NCBI GenBank assembly: GCA_020026435.1
Contig: JAHHQK010000010.1
Span: forward strand, 1 to 61,155
DNA: 61,155 nucleotides
Origin: Alistipes sp.
GTDB taxonomy: Bacteria > Bacteroidota > Bacteroidia > Bacteroidales > Rikenellaceae
Direction: 5' to 3'
The translations under genes and the position numbers were made by a program. Numbering within the stretch: the stretch's first letter is position 1; the number at the start of each line of letters is the position of its first letter. Below the pieces are notes generated by a model, which was not told the DNA's origin, did not search any database, and saw nothing but the letters and a program-made list of their open reading frames with translations. Shown in pieces: positions 33,384 through 42,315 of the stretch.

Positions 33384-35828
33384 CTATAAGTGCTTTTTAA
33401 TACGTCGTTTGAGATTGGCCCAGAATCCGGTCTTGGTATCCTGTTCCTCTTCGCCATATCCGTAGCCGTAACCATAGCCGTAACCGTATCCGTAACCATA
33501 TCCGTAACCGTGTTTGGTGTGGAGCGAACCGTTCAGAATGACGCACATGTTGTGGAATTTCTTCTCCTGGTACAGACGCTCGACATCGGGCAGCTGGCGG
33601 CGATCCTGCACGCCCTGGCGGAGGACGTAGATACACAGGTCGGCCAAACGGTCGGTGATCATGGCATCGGCCACCGACATCGACGGCGTGCTGTCGATGA
33701 TGATGTAGTCGTAACGCTTGCGCAGCTCACCCATCAATTCTTCGATACGTTTCGACAAGAGCATCTCGGCGGGGTTGGGCGGCTGGATACCGGCGTAGAT
33801 CACGTCGAGGTTCTTGTGTAGCTTCGACTTCTTGATGATCTGTTCCATATCGGTGATGTTGCCGGCCAGGTAGCTCGTGATGCCCGTGCGGCAGTTGGCC
33901 TCGCCGTTTTGGCTTGAGAAGGCGTAGCGGCGCAGGTCGAGGTCGATGATCAGTACCTTCTTGCGGGCAATGGCCAGCGTGATACCGAGGTTCGAGGCCA
34001 CGAACGTCTTACCCATGGTCGGTTCCGACGAGGTGAAGAGCAACACCTGCATCTTCTTGTCGTTGGTCACGTTCATGAACGCCATGTTCGAGCGCAGGAT
34101 GCGGAATGCCTCCGAGAGGGGATCGCGTCCCGACTCGCGGACCACCTGGATACCGGATCCGTCGGACGAGATGTAGGGGATCTCACCCAGGAAGGGGGCG
34201 TTGACCTGGCTTTCGACATCCTTGCGGTCGCGGATCGAGGTATTGAGCATATTGCCCAGGAAGAAAATACCAAACGGAATGGCGAATCCTATCACTAGGG
34301 CGACGAAGAGTATCATCATTGGTTTGGGTGATACGGGGCGCGGGCTTCCGTAGGCCATGTCGATGATACGCGAATTGCTCTCGGCGACGGCGTGGTTCAA
34401 CTGGTTCTCTTCCTGCTTGTTCAACAGGTAGAGGAACAGCTCCTCCTTGATCTTCTGCTGACGCATGATGCTCAGGATGACCTTCTCCTGAGAGGGAATA
34501 TCCGAGATTCGGCGGTTGGCAACGGTTTCCTCCTGCTGGATCTTGGACAACTGGATTTTCAAGGTCGAGATGTGGGAGCTCAGCGACGAGATGATCGAGC
34601 GGCGCACGGCTGCCAGCATATTGTCCATATCCTGGATCACGGGGTTGTTCTTCGAGGAGTTCTCCAGGAGCTTTTCGCGCTGGAGGATCACCGCGTTGTA
34701 TTCCGAGATCTGCTTGGAGATGGAGCTGTTGTTGATGTCGGCGACCATCGGGATCAGTTCTCCGGCTTTGGCCGGGTCGGTCAGGTAGTTGCGGATGAAC
34801 TCCGAGACATTGATCTGGTTTTCGACGGTCAGACCCTCGGCCTTGTAGCGCGAGCTTTCGGTGATGTTACGCGAAGCCTCCGACGTGAGGTCGACCATGC
34901 GGTTTTCCTTCTTGAGTTTGGCGATGCCGCGGTCCACATTGCTCAGCTCTTCGCTGATGACGGCCAGACGCTGGTTGATGAAGTCACCCGTGGTGACCGA
35001 TATGCGTCGTTTGTCGGCGATGGCGTCGTCGTTGTAGGCGTTGATCAGGGTGTTGATCACATCCTCGGCACGTTTGGGGACGATGTCTTCCATCGAGATC
35101 TGCACGATCGAGGCGTCCTTGTTGGCCACGGCACTCTTCACGGCGCGGCGGTAGGCTGTGGCCGTAAGCTGGAGGTTTCCCTTGCGGATAGCGATGTTGG
35201 CCCCGAAGTCCTTCTCGGGATCCATGAAGAAGGTCTTGGTGAAGACCATCTTGCCCAGGGGAGTGTTGATCGTGTCGCCATAGCGGGCTTCGATCTTTTG
35301 GTCTTTTTCCTCGTCGCTCAGGATGCGCTCTTCGAATTCGCTGAGGAGCAGCTTTTGGGAGTCGATGAGCTTGGCTTTGAAGGAGAACTGCTGTTTGTCG
35401 TTGTCGTTGATGAAGTCCACGCTGATGGGGGAGTGACCATAGAGATCCTCGTCCTTGAGGAATCCCAAACGGGTGTAACTCTTCATCAGGTCGAGGCGTT
35501 TCACGACCTCGAGCATCATGCGGTTGGACTGGAGGATGAACACCTCGTTGTCGACATTGCGGCGGCTCTGGAATCCGGCCAGGTCGCTGAATGCGCCCAG
35601 ATCCACGTCTCCGCCCTTGCGGGTATCCTTCACGAGGATGGTAGCCGTACGGGAATAGACCTTGTGGGTCACCACCAGATAGAAGGCGGCACAACTCAGT
35701 GCGATGACGATGGAGAGTGCAAACCAGTACCAGTTGATCAGGACCATGTGGATGATATCCGACAGGGAGATCATGTCGTCGGCGGATTGGTCGTCGGGCT
35801 GTACGGGGGTGTTTTGTTGATTGGCCAT
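33384..35828 (-). CDS. Wzc-type polysaccharide co-polymerase / BY tyrosine kinase
   Basis: An 814-residue inner-membrane protein. A Wzz domain is flanked by membrane helices near 28-50 and 510-530, with long periplasmic coiled helices (about 280-480). The cytosolic kinase has Walker A in SSEPTMGKTFVASNLG (about 600-612), Walker A' in VLIIDLDLRRY (about 627-637) and Walker B in YIIIDSTPSM (about 708-718). The C-terminus holds nine consecutive Gly-Tyr pairs (about 774-791) and a basic end (NLKRRIKKHL). Such kinases autophosphorylate a C-terminal Tyr cluster to control capsule or exopolysaccharide length. It lies 15 bases after wza. A regular alternating GY tract is unusual. Confidence 0.92.
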   Translation of the reverse strand: MANQQNTPVQPDDQSADDMISLSDIIHMVLINWYWFALSIVIALSCAAFYLVVTHKVYSRTATILVKDTRKGGDVDLGAFSDLAGFQSRRNVDNEVFILQSNRMMLEVVKRLDLMKSYTRLGFLKDEDLYGHSPISVDFINDNDKQQFSFKAKLIDSQKLLLSEFEERILSDEEKDQKIEARYGDTINTPLGKMVFTKTFFMDPEKDFGANIAIRKGNLQLTATAYRRAVKSAVANKDASIVQISMEDIVPKRAEDVINTLINAYNDDAIADKRRISVTTGDFINQRLAVISEELSNVDRGIAKLKKENRMVDLTSEASRNITESSRYKAEGLTVENQINVSEFIRNYLTDPAKAGELIPMVADINNSSISKQISEYNAVILQREKLLENSSKNNPVIQDMDNMLAAVRRSIISSLSSHISTLKIQLSKIQQEETVANRRISDIPSQEKVILSIMRQQKIKEELFLYLLNKQEENQLNHAVAESNSRIIDMAYGSPRPVSPKPMMILFVALVIGFAIPFGIFFLGNMLNTSIRDRKDVESQVNAPFLGEIPYISSDGSGIQVVRESGRDPLSEAFRILRSNMAFMNVTNDKKMQVLLFTSSEPTMGKTFVASNLGITLAIARKKVLIIDLDLRRYAFSSQNGEANCRTGITSYLAGNITDMEQIIKKSKLHKNLDVIYAGIQPPNPAEMLLSKRIEELMGELRKRYDYIIIDSTPSMSVADAMITDRLADLCIYVLRQGVQDRRQLPDVERLYQEKKFHNMCVILNGSLHTKHGYGYGYGYGYGYGYGYGYGEEEQDTKTGFWANLKRRIKKHL
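33456..33509 (-). repeat. Gly-Tyr dipeptide coding repeat in the kinase tail
   Basis: Nine tandem 6-base units encode Gly-Tyr. Codons vary among GGT/GGA/GGC and TAC/TAT, so the amino-acid pattern appears kept by selection rather than by very recent slippage. Confidence 0.9.
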
Positions 35829-35843
35829 AAGAAAAAAACGTGT

Positions 35844-36644
35844 TTATTTGGTGGCGGTGATGATCAGCGTGGCTACCGATACGGCGATGCTTACCAGCGA
35901 GATGTAGAACGAACGGTTCTGGCTGATCTCGGCCGATTGGGTCTTGTATTTGTTGGGTTTGACATAGACCACATCGTTCTGCTGGAGGTAGAATGCCGGG
36001 GAGTTGAACAGGTCTTTGGAGGTGAGGTCGATATATTCGATCGTGCGTACGCCGTTGATTTCGCGCGTCACGGCCACGTCGTTACGCATACCCCACACCG
36101 TGAGGTCGCCGGCCATGGCCAGGGCGTCGAAGATGGTCACCTTATCGCGTGTCAGCTCGTAGTATCCCGGGCGTGCTACCTCGCCGATGACGGCGATCTT
36201 CATGTCGGCAAACTGGATGTTGACCGAGGGGTCGTTGATGTAGCCGGCATCCTTGATCTGGCGTGCGATCTCCTCGCCGAGTTCTTCGCGGGTTTTGCCC
36301 GTGGCCTTGATTTTGCCGATGAGCGGCATTTCGAGATCACCGTTGGAGTCTACCGTACGGACCTGCACGGATCCTCCGGTGGCGTTACCCGAATACTGGG
36401 AGTTGCCCGTAAGGGAGTTGTACGTCGACCACGAATTGAAGGGGACAGCCAGCTCGGGGTTACGGCTGCTGACCACGACGGTGATCCGGTCGAGGGGTTT
36501 GATGCGGATCTGTCCGTTCTGGATGATTTGTTCGGGGGTGAAGGGATTGGCGTCCTGAAGATACCACACGCGCTTTTGGGACGCGCAGGATGCCGAGAGC
36601 ACAACCACGAGCAGGGCGATGAGTAGTTTGTTGAAATTTTTCAT
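35844..36644 (-). CDS. Wza-type polysaccharide export lipoprotein
   Basis: A 266-residue outer-membrane exporter subunit. The ATG at 36644 opens a lipoprotein signal (MKNFNKLLIALLVVVLSASC, Cys20). The Poly_export domain is at about 40-130 (IRIKPLDRITVVVSSRNPELAVPF). A SLBB domain follows (about 150-215, IAVIGEVARPGYYELTRDKVTIFDALAMAGDL), and a C-terminal hydrophobic helix (about 243-263) could form the outer-membrane pore. It is the first gene of wza-wzc-HAD and has a well-matched promoter. No glycosyltransferase, flippase or polymerase genes are in the window. Confidence 0.92.
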   Translation of the reverse strand: MKNFNKLLIALLVVVLSASCASQKRVWYLQDANPFTPEQIIQNGQIRIKPLDRITVVVSSRNPELAVPFNSWSTYNSLTGNSQYSGNATGGSVQVRTVDSNGDLEMPLIGKIKATGKTREELGEEIARQIKDAGYINDPSVNIQFADMKIAVIGEVARPGYYELTRDKVTIFDALAMAGDLTVWGMRNDVAVTREINGVRTIEYIDLTSKDLFNSPAFYLQQNDVVYVKPNKYKTQSAEISQNRSFYISLVSIAVSVATLIITATK

Positions 36645-36684
36645 GTTATCAAACGTGTAAAACGTATAGGCGTATTTATGGGGA

Positions 36685-36716
36685 CAAAGGTAGGCCAAAA
36701 TTCAGAATTTACCAAA
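36685..36716 (-). promoter_or_regulatory. Promoter of the wza-wzc-HAD operon
   Basis: On the minus strand TTTG (36713-36716), 20 bases, then TACCTTTG (36685-36692), an exact fit to both consensus elements. The leader before the ATG at 36644 would be about 35 bases. Confidence 0.8.
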
Positions 36717-37011
36717 CTTACGCCCTCGTTTTTGGCCTGTCTCCTGCGGCCCGGAAGTGGTTTTGGGCGTGATTTCGGCAGAAAAGGGTCTCGAAAAGGA
36801 TCTCGGAAATGGAATAGTTTGAATGATAGGCGGATAGGGTATTCGGACTTCGCGGCGGAGGAAAACGGACGAATTGAAGAGTTATTTGTTGAAAGCGGGC
36901 ATTTTTGTGCTCGGCAGGTTGGAGGATTGATGCCAAAAAAAGACCCTCTCGGAAAGCAGGTGCGCGAGCGGGACAGCTGCGGGGAAAACGGAGAAAGCGG
37001 GCTTGTAAATA
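36717..37011. other. Intergenic region between divergent wza and GH13 promoters
   Basis: About 295 bases between the two promoters. No gene, RNA or repeat was recognised. Open frames spanning it lack coding character. Confidence 0.5.
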
Positions 37012-37042
37012 TTTCCAAATCCATAAAAAATTCTTATTTTTG
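37012..37042 (+). promoter_or_regulatory. Candidate promoter of the GH13 gene
   Basis: TTTC (37012-37015), 19 bases, then TATTTTTG (37035-37042). The -33 element is one base off consensus. The leader to the ATG at 37152 would be about 100 bases. Confidence 0.6.
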
Positions 37043-37151
37043 TCTTACGGTCTTTTTCCCGGAGAGTCGATACCTTATAATATATAGAAAATCGGCGGCC
37101 GGTCTGACTGGAAATTTTATTGCAAGGAAACAAACAGGATATTTTAGCACT

Positions 37152-38438
37152 ATGATACATCCCGAATGGAGCTACCAGGCGGTGGTCTATGAGATGAACG
37201 TGCGTCAGCTGACGGTCGAAGGCACGCTGAGGGCAGCGGCCGATCGGTTGGCGTTTTTGAAGAAAATGGGGGTCGATGTCATCTGGCTCATGCCGATCTA
37301 CCCGATCGGCCGCAAGGAGCGCAAGGGACGGCTGGGATCCTACTACTCGATCCGCGACTATCGGGCCGTCAGCTCGGAGCTGGGCACGATGGCCGACCTG
37401 GATTATTTCGTGACGACGGCCCATGCCGTGGGGCTGAAGGTGATTCTGGACTGGGTGGCCAACCATACCTCGCGCGATGCCCGCTGGATCGACGAGAAAC
37501 CGGCCGATTGGTACGAACGCGACGAGCAGGGCGAACCGCTCGTGCCGTGGGATTGGACCGATACGGCCAAGCTCAACTACGCCAACCATGAGGTATGGCG
37601 TGGAGAGGCCGATGCCATGGAATTTTGGGTGCGGGAGCACGCCATAGACGGTTTCCGTTGCGATATGGCGATGCTGGTGCCCGTGGAGTTCTGGAATGAG
37701 ACTTCGGCCCGCCTCAGACGCTTCAACCCCGACATCTTCATGCTGGCCGAGGCCGAGGAGACGAATCTGTTTACCCACGGGGCATTCGATGCCTGCTATG
37801 CGTGGGAGATGCACCATCTGATGTGCGATGTGGCGCAGCAGAAAGTGAGGGTGACGGCTCTGCGCGACTATATCTACCGCGATCGGGAGAAATATCCGCA
37901 GTCGGCCATGCGTCTGACCTTCACGTCGAACCACGACGAAAATTCGTGGAGCGGAACGGAGTTTGAACGGATGGGGGATGCTCTGGAGGTGATGACGGCC
38001 TTCACGTTTGTCGTGCCGCGCGGACTGCCGCTGATCTATACGGGTCAGGAAGTGGGCTATGATCATTCGTTTGAGTTCTTCGACCGCGATCCGATTCCGA
38101 CCTACCGTTCTAATGAATTCACGCGACGTTACCGCCGTTTGGCCGAACTCCGCCACGATAATGTGGCTTTGGCCTCGGGAGAGCGTGGCGCAGAGATGAT
38201 CGAGATCCGCAACAACGCCGAGGATTGTCTGATGACATTCGTGCGTGAAAAGGACGAGGACCGCGTGGTGGTGCTGATGAATCTTTCGCCCTATACGGTT
38301 CATGCCGATTTCCACACGGGCGTCTACGCCGGAGTCTATACCGATGCCTTGTGCGGTTGCCGCTACGAACTGGAGGAACACGTCGATCGGGAGATGGCTC
38401 CCTGGAGCTACCGCATCCTTACGCGGCACGCCTTGTAG
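37152..38438 (+). CDS. GH13 alpha-amylase family enzyme, cytoplasmic
   Basis: A 428-residue (beta/alpha)8 glycosidase or transglycosidase acting on alpha-glucans. The ATG at 37152 (MIHPEWSYQAVVYEMNVRQ) is chosen because the family fold begins there; upstream in-frame codons belong to the leader and promoter. The four GH13 blocks are present: region I LDWVANHTS, region II GFRCDMAML (nucleophile Asp), region III MLAEAEE (acid/base Glu), and region IV TSNHDENSW (transition-state Asp). There is no signal peptide, so it probably works on stored glycogen or imported maltodextrins. It is compact, ending with a short beta domain. Exact specificity is not readable. Confidence 0.88.
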   Translation: MIHPEWSYQAVVYEMNVRQLTVEGTLRAAADRLAFLKKMGVDVIWLMPIYPIGRKERKGRLGSYYSIRDYRAVSSELGTMADLDYFVTTAHAVGLKVILDWVANHTSRDARWIDEKPADWYERDEQGEPLVPWDWTDTAKLNYANHEVWRGEADAMEFWVREHAIDGFRCDMAMLVPVEFWNETSARLRRFNPDIFMLAEAEETNLFTHGAFDACYAWEMHHLMCDVAQQKVRVTALRDYIYRDREKYPQSAMRLTFTSNHDENSWSGTEFERMGDALEVMTAFTFVVPRGLPLIYTGQEVGYDHSFEFFDRDPIPTYRSNEFTRRYRRLAELRHDNVALASGERGAEMIEIRNNAEDCLMTFVREKDEDRVVVLMNLSPYTVHADFHTGVYAGVYTDALCGCRYELEEHVDREMAPWSYRILTRHAL

Positions 38439-38794
38439 AAAAGGAGGACCTGCGCCGTACGAAGCGGGACTGTGCGACAGGGTATTGCCGAATGGGCGTG
38501 AGTGCGGAGGGGACAGGGGGCTTGGCCGTATGTGGGCAGAGAGGGTCTTGCGAGGGCAGACCGACCGTGTCCGGCGTGTTTTGTATGTGCAGTTCCGTCC
38601 TGTCTAGTTTAGTTTTAGTCTTGTCGGGTGTTGTCCGATTCTGCTGGGGGGAGTTGATGGGCTGAGTGGATTCTGAAGATGATTTGCCGGGGGCTGAGGA
38701 CGCTTCCGAACCTTGCGGCCGGGGAAAGTGCGGCCGAGGGCGGATCTGTGGATCCGGGGCGGATGGAGCCTCCCGAAATATGAAAATCAAGGGA
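38439..38794. other. Non-coding gap after the GH13 gene
   Basis: About 355 bases, T/G-rich in the first half. No gene, RNA or repeat was recognised apart from the hairpin that follows. Confidence 0.5.
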
Positions 38795-38822
38795 AAAGAG
38801 CTGTGGAAACGGCTCTTTTTTC
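38795..38822 (+). terminator. Terminator hairpin upstream of the TPM gene
   Basis: AAAAGAGC (38795-38802) pairs with GCTCTTTT (38812-38819), with six T in the descending arm and tail. It separates the GH13 unit from the TPM-LemA pair. Confidence 0.65.
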
Positions 38823-38842
38823 GTGTTTTGGGTATTTTTTCG

Positions 38843-38850
38843 TAAGTTTG
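38843..38850 (+). promoter_or_regulatory. -7 promoter box close to the TPM gene start
   Basis: TAAGTTTG fits TAnnTTTG and ends 11 bases before the ATG at 38862, giving a very short leader. No TTTG is at the -33 spacing. Confidence 0.45.
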
Positions 38851-38861
38851 CCCCATAGACC

Positions 38862-39755
38862 ATGAGAAAATTTTTGACCATATCGCTGACGCTTTTCGTC
38901 ACATTGTTTGCCGTGCTGCCTCTGTCGGCGGCCGGCCGTAAGGTAGAGGATATTCCCAATGTCCAACTCCGGGATTCCCGACGCTATACCTCCAATCCCG
39001 ACGGAATCCTCTCGGCGCAGGCCGTGGAGCGGATCGATGCCGTGTGTGCCTCGCTCCGTGAGCGGGGACTGGCCCAGGTGGCCGTGGTGGCCGTGGCGGA
39101 GATCGAGGGGGAGGATGTTTTCGGATTTGCCATCGACCTCTTCCGCCGCTGGGGTGTGGGAGGCAGCCGCTCGAACAACGGAGTGGGCATACTTCTGGTG
39201 AAGGATCGCCGCGAGATCCGTTTCGTGACGGGTGGAGGTGTGGAGGGTGTCCTGCCCGACGCCCTCTGTAAGCGCATACAGATGACCTGTATGCTGCCCC
39301 ATTTCCGTCGGGGCGATTACGATGCGGGCATGGTGGCCGGAGTTGCGGCCGCGGCCCGACTGCTCGAAGGGGTGGATCCCGACCTTGAGGGGCAGGCCGA
39401 TGGCGGAGGCGGATGGTGGATGCTGCTCTTTGTGGGCGGATTTTTCGGTCTGGCGCTTTGGAGCATTTATCGGCAGAAACTGTGCCCGAAATGTCACAAG
39501 ATGGGGTTGCAGTACACCTCGGTGCGGGAGGTGATCCGCACGGAGGATTGGGTCGAGTCGGAGTATGTTTACATCTGCAAACACTGCGGCGAGGTGGTCG
39601 TGCGCAGGAGTCGTGACCGGAACCACGACCATTTCGGCAACCGCGGCGGCGGAGGAATCTTCCTGGGCGGCCTGGGCGGTCCGGGTGGCGGCTCGATGGG
39701 CGGCAGCTTCGGCGGCGGATCGTTCGGAGGAGGAGGTGCCGGCTCGAAATGGTAG
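38862..39755 (+). CDS. TPM-domain (YgcG-like) membrane protein with zinc ribbon and Gly-rich tail
   Basis: A 297-residue protein. A signal peptide (about 1-25) is followed by a TPM domain (about 40-170: DGILSAQAVERIDAVCASL, RSNNGVGILLVKDRREIRFVTGGGVEGVLPD). A membrane helix (about 185-205, WWMLLFVGGFFGLALWSIY) then precedes two CxxC pairs (CPKCHK and CKHCGE) of a likely cytosolic zinc ribbon and a Gly/Ser-rich end (about 265-297). TPM proteins are linked to membrane quality control or phosphatase activity, but the function in this phylum is unknown. LemA follows 54 bases downstream, a recurrent pairing. Confidence 0.85.
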   Translation: MRKFLTISLTLFVTLFAVLPLSAAGRKVEDIPNVQLRDSRRYTSNPDGILSAQAVERIDAVCASLRERGLAQVAVVAVAEIEGEDVFGFAIDLFRRWGVGGSRSNNGVGILLVKDRREIRFVTGGGVEGVLPDALCKRIQMTCMLPHFRRGDYDAGMVAGVAAAARLLEGVDPDLEGQADGGGGWWMLLFVGGFFGLALWSIYRQKLCPKCHKMGLQYTSVREVIRTEDWVESEYVYICKHCGEVVVRRSRDRNHDHFGNRGGGGIFLGGLGGPGGGSMGGSFGGGSFGGGGAGSKW

Positions 39756-39809
39756 TCGGACACAAAACGTGTAATTAATTGTAGAACAAAGATAAAAAAC
39801 AACGGAAAA

Positions 39810-40385
39810 ATGAAAAAATGGATTTGGATCGGTGTAGCCGTAGTGGTGGCCCTGTTCTTCTATATGACCTATAACGGGTTTGTCAACAAGGAGGAGGCGA
39901 TGAAGAGTGCGTGGTCGAATGTCGAGACGCAGTATCAGCGTCGTGCCGACTTGATTCCCAATCTGGTGAATACGGTCAAGGGCTATGCCGCCCACGAGAA
40001 GGAGACGCTGGCGGCCGTGACCGAGGCGCGTGCGAACTCCACGAAGATCAACCTCTCGGTCGAGGAGTTGACGCCCGACGCCATTGCCCGCTACCAGAAG
40101 GCCCAGTCGGCCGTGGGGTCGGCCCTGGGACGACTGATCGCCGTGTCGGAGCGTTACCCCGACTTGAAGGCCAACACCAACTTTCAGGAACTGCAGGCCC
40201 AGCTGGAGGGTACGGAGAACCGCATTGCGGTGGCCCGCAAGGATTACAATGACGTGGCCCGGGTCTATAACGTCTCGGTGCGCCGCTTCCCCGCCAACCT
40301 GGTGGCCGGACTGTTCGGTTTCGAGCAGAAACCCTATTTCGAGGCTGACGAATCCGCTGCGCAGGCTCCGGCCGTGGAGTTCTGA
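39810..40385 (+). CDS. LemA family protein
   Basis: A 191-residue protein with an N-terminal membrane helix (about 4-20, WIWIGVAVVVALFFYMTYN). The LemA helical domain has the signature NVETQYQRRADLIPNLVNTVKGYAAHEKETL (about 38-68) and the end NVSVRRFPANLVAGLFGFEQKPYFEAD. LemA is membrane-anchored with a periplasmic four-helix bundle and no known enzyme activity. It is paired with the TPM protein just upstream, probably on one transcript. Confidence 0.95.
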   Translation: MKKWIWIGVAVVVALFFYMTYNGFVNKEEAMKSAWSNVETQYQRRADLIPNLVNTVKGYAAHEKETLAAVTEARANSTKINLSVEELTPDAIARYQKAQSAVGSALGRLIAVSERYPDLKANTNFQELQAQLEGTENRIAVARKDYNDVARVYNVSVRRFPANLVAGLFGFEQKPYFEADESAAQAPAVEF

Positions 40386-40431
40386 TCGGGGGGTGTGAAG
40401 TCGGATCTTAACGGGACGTTCAATAAGGAAA

Positions 40432-41397
40432 ATGACCGGAAATGAAAAGATGCGCGGCTACCTCCTGGGAGCGCTGGCCGCGGCAAGTTACGGATTGAAC
40501 CCCCTCTTCACCCTGCCGATGTATCGGGCGGGGATGAGTGTCGATTCGGTGCTGTTTTACCGCTACCTCACGGCTGTGGTGATGATGGGCGGGATGATGC
40601 TCCTCAGGGGGCGGTCGCTCAGGATCGAACGGGGGGAGTTGCCCGTGCTGGGGGCGATGGGACTGCTGATGAGTTCCTCGTCGCTGTTCCTCTTCCAGAG
40701 CTATAACCACATGGATGCGGGTATCGCCTCGACCATCCTGTTTGTCTATCCCGTGCTGGTGGCGCTGATCATGGTCGTGGGATTCCACGAGCGGATCCCG
40801 GCCGTCACGGCCGGAGCCATTGCGCTGGCTTTCGGCGGCGTGGCCCTGCTGTGCCGGGGCGGCGAGGGTTCGGTGGTGAGCTTGTGGGGTATCGTTCTGG
40901 TGTTCCTCTCCTCGCTGAGCTATGCTGTCTATATCGTGGGCGTGAACCGCTCGCGGCTCAAGACGATGGATGTCGAAAAACTCACGTTTTACGTCTTGCT
41001 GGTGGGGTGGCTGATGTATGTCGTCCGCCTCAGATTCTGCGCCGACCTGCAATTCATGCCCGAAGCCTGGCTGTGGGGCTGCGGCATCGGACTGGGACTT
41101 TTCCCCACGATCATCTCGCTGGTGGCCATGGCCGGGGCGATCCGCCGCATCGGTTCCACGCCGACGGCCATCCTCGGAGCCCTGGAGCCGGTGACGGCCC
41201 TGTGTATCGGGGTGGCGGTCTTCGGGGAGGTGTTCACCGCGCGGATCATGACGGGGGTCCTGCTCATTCTGGCGGGTGTGAGCTGCATCATCGCGGGCGA
41301 CGGACTGACGGCTCGGCTGGAGCATCTGGCCGGGGCGTTGCACCTGAGGGCCATACCCCTCCGCCTGCATCCCCGACGCCATTCGCAGAGACGCTGA
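40432..41397 (+). CDS. EamA/DMT-family transporter
   Basis: A 321-residue inner-membrane protein with about ten predicted helices in two EamA repeats (about 10-140 and 150-290). Typical features include ALAAASYGLNPLFTLPMYRAGM at the start, YNHMDAGIASTILFVYPVLVALI at the end of repeat one, and GSTPTAILGALEPVTALCIGVAVFGE in repeat two. Such proteins export amino acids or other metabolites, but the substrate is unknown. The first Met is used; Met7 is a possible alternative. A terminator follows. Confidence 0.88.
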   Translation: MTGNEKMRGYLLGALAAASYGLNPLFTLPMYRAGMSVDSVLFYRYLTAVVMMGGMMLLRGRSLRIERGELPVLGAMGLLMSSSSLFLFQSYNHMDAGIASTILFVYPVLVALIMVVGFHERIPAVTAGAIALAFGGVALLCRGGEGSVVSLWGIVLVFLSSLSYAVYIVGVNRSRLKTMDVEKLTFYVLLVGWLMYVVRLRFCADLQFMPEAWLWGCGIGLGLFPTIISLVAMAGAIRRIGSTPTAILGALEPVTALCIGVAVFGEVFTARIMTGVLLILAGVSCIIAGDGLTARLEHLAGALHLRAIPLRLHPRRHSQRR

Positions 41398-41458
41398 TCC
41401 CCGGGATCGGGGCCGGCGGAACACTCCGAAAACCAGTGTCGGGGACCAAAATATCGCT

Positions 41459-41495
41459 AAAAGCGGCGCACCGTGGGGTGTGCCGCTTTTTTTCG
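41459..41495 (+). terminator. Terminator of the EamA transporter gene
   Basis: AAAAGCGGC (41459-41467) pairs with GCCGCTTTT (41482-41490), with three more inner pairs, and seven T in total in the tail. Confidence 0.85.
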
Positions 41496-41583
41496 GAAAA
41501 TCCAGGCCCCGAGAGATAGGAAAGCCGGGAAAAAATTGCTAAATTTGCAAATTGATTTAATATCACTAATTCTACCCTTACCT

Positions 41584-42312
41584 ATGCTGAGCGTAATTTA
41601 TTATGTTTTTCTGACGGTGCTTTGTACCACCGTTCTGATTTTGTCGGCTGTGGCCCTCGTGGTTTGTATGCCTTTTGACCGGGGACGACGTGTCGTACAC
41701 GAATTGTCGCGGGGAATGACCTATATCTTTTTCCTGATCCCTCCCTTCTGGCGATTCACGGTGCGGGGCCGCGCCAATGTCAACAAACATAAGAAATACG
41801 TCATCGTGATGAACCACAGCGCCATGATCGACATACCGTCGCTCTACCTCTTGCCGCTGAATTTCCGCTGGGTATCGAAGCGCGAGGTCTTCAAGATCCC
41901 CTTCTTCGGGCAGTTCCTCTCGCTCCACGGCGACATTCCGATCGATCGCGGCCACGCCACGGCGGCGCTCGACCAGATGATCACAAAGGGGCGGATATGG
42001 CTCGATCGCGGAGTTTCGATCGCCGTCTTTCCCGAGGGTACGCGCTCCAAGGACGGCCAGATCCACCGCTTCAAGGCCGGAGCCTTCACCCTGGCCAAGG
42101 CCTGCGAGGTGGAGATCCTGCCCGTGGTGCTGGACGGCACGCAGACGCTCATCGGCAAGAACCGTCTGTTCAACTGGCGCAACCGAATCACCGTGAGGGC
42201 CCTGCCCCCCGTTCCCGTGGAGCGGGTGCGCGAGGCCGAGGTGCATGAATTGATGGAGGAGACCCACCGTCGGATGTGTGAGGCTCTGGAGGAGATTAGA
42301 AACAACCGATAA
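41584..42312 (+). CDS. plsC: 1-acyl-sn-glycerol-3-phosphate acyltransferase (PlsC-like)
   Basis: A 242-residue membrane acyltransferase that makes phosphatidic acid from lysophosphatidic acid. The ATG at 41584 opens a membrane helix (MLSVIYYVFLTVLCTTVLILSAVALVV); upstream in-frame codons fall in the previous terminator. The catalytic motif NHSAMID (about 75-81) and the substrate motif FPEGTRS (near 151) are both intact. A TAAATTTG box at 41540-41547 may be its -7 element. It is the first gene of a tight plus-strand run, with parE starting 3 bases after its stop. Confidence 0.92.
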   Translation: MLSVIYYVFLTVLCTTVLILSAVALVVCMPFDRGRRVVHELSRGMTYIFFLIPPFWRFTVRGRANVNKHKKYVIVMNHSAMIDIPSLYLLPLNFRWVSKREVFKIPFFGQFLSLHGDIPIDRGHATAALDQMITKGRIWLDRGVSIAVFPEGTRSKDGQIHRFKAGAFTLAKACEVEILPVVLDGTQTLIGKNRLFNWRNRITVRALPPVPVERVREAEVHELMEETHRRMCEALEEIRNNR

Positions 42313-42315
42313 ATT

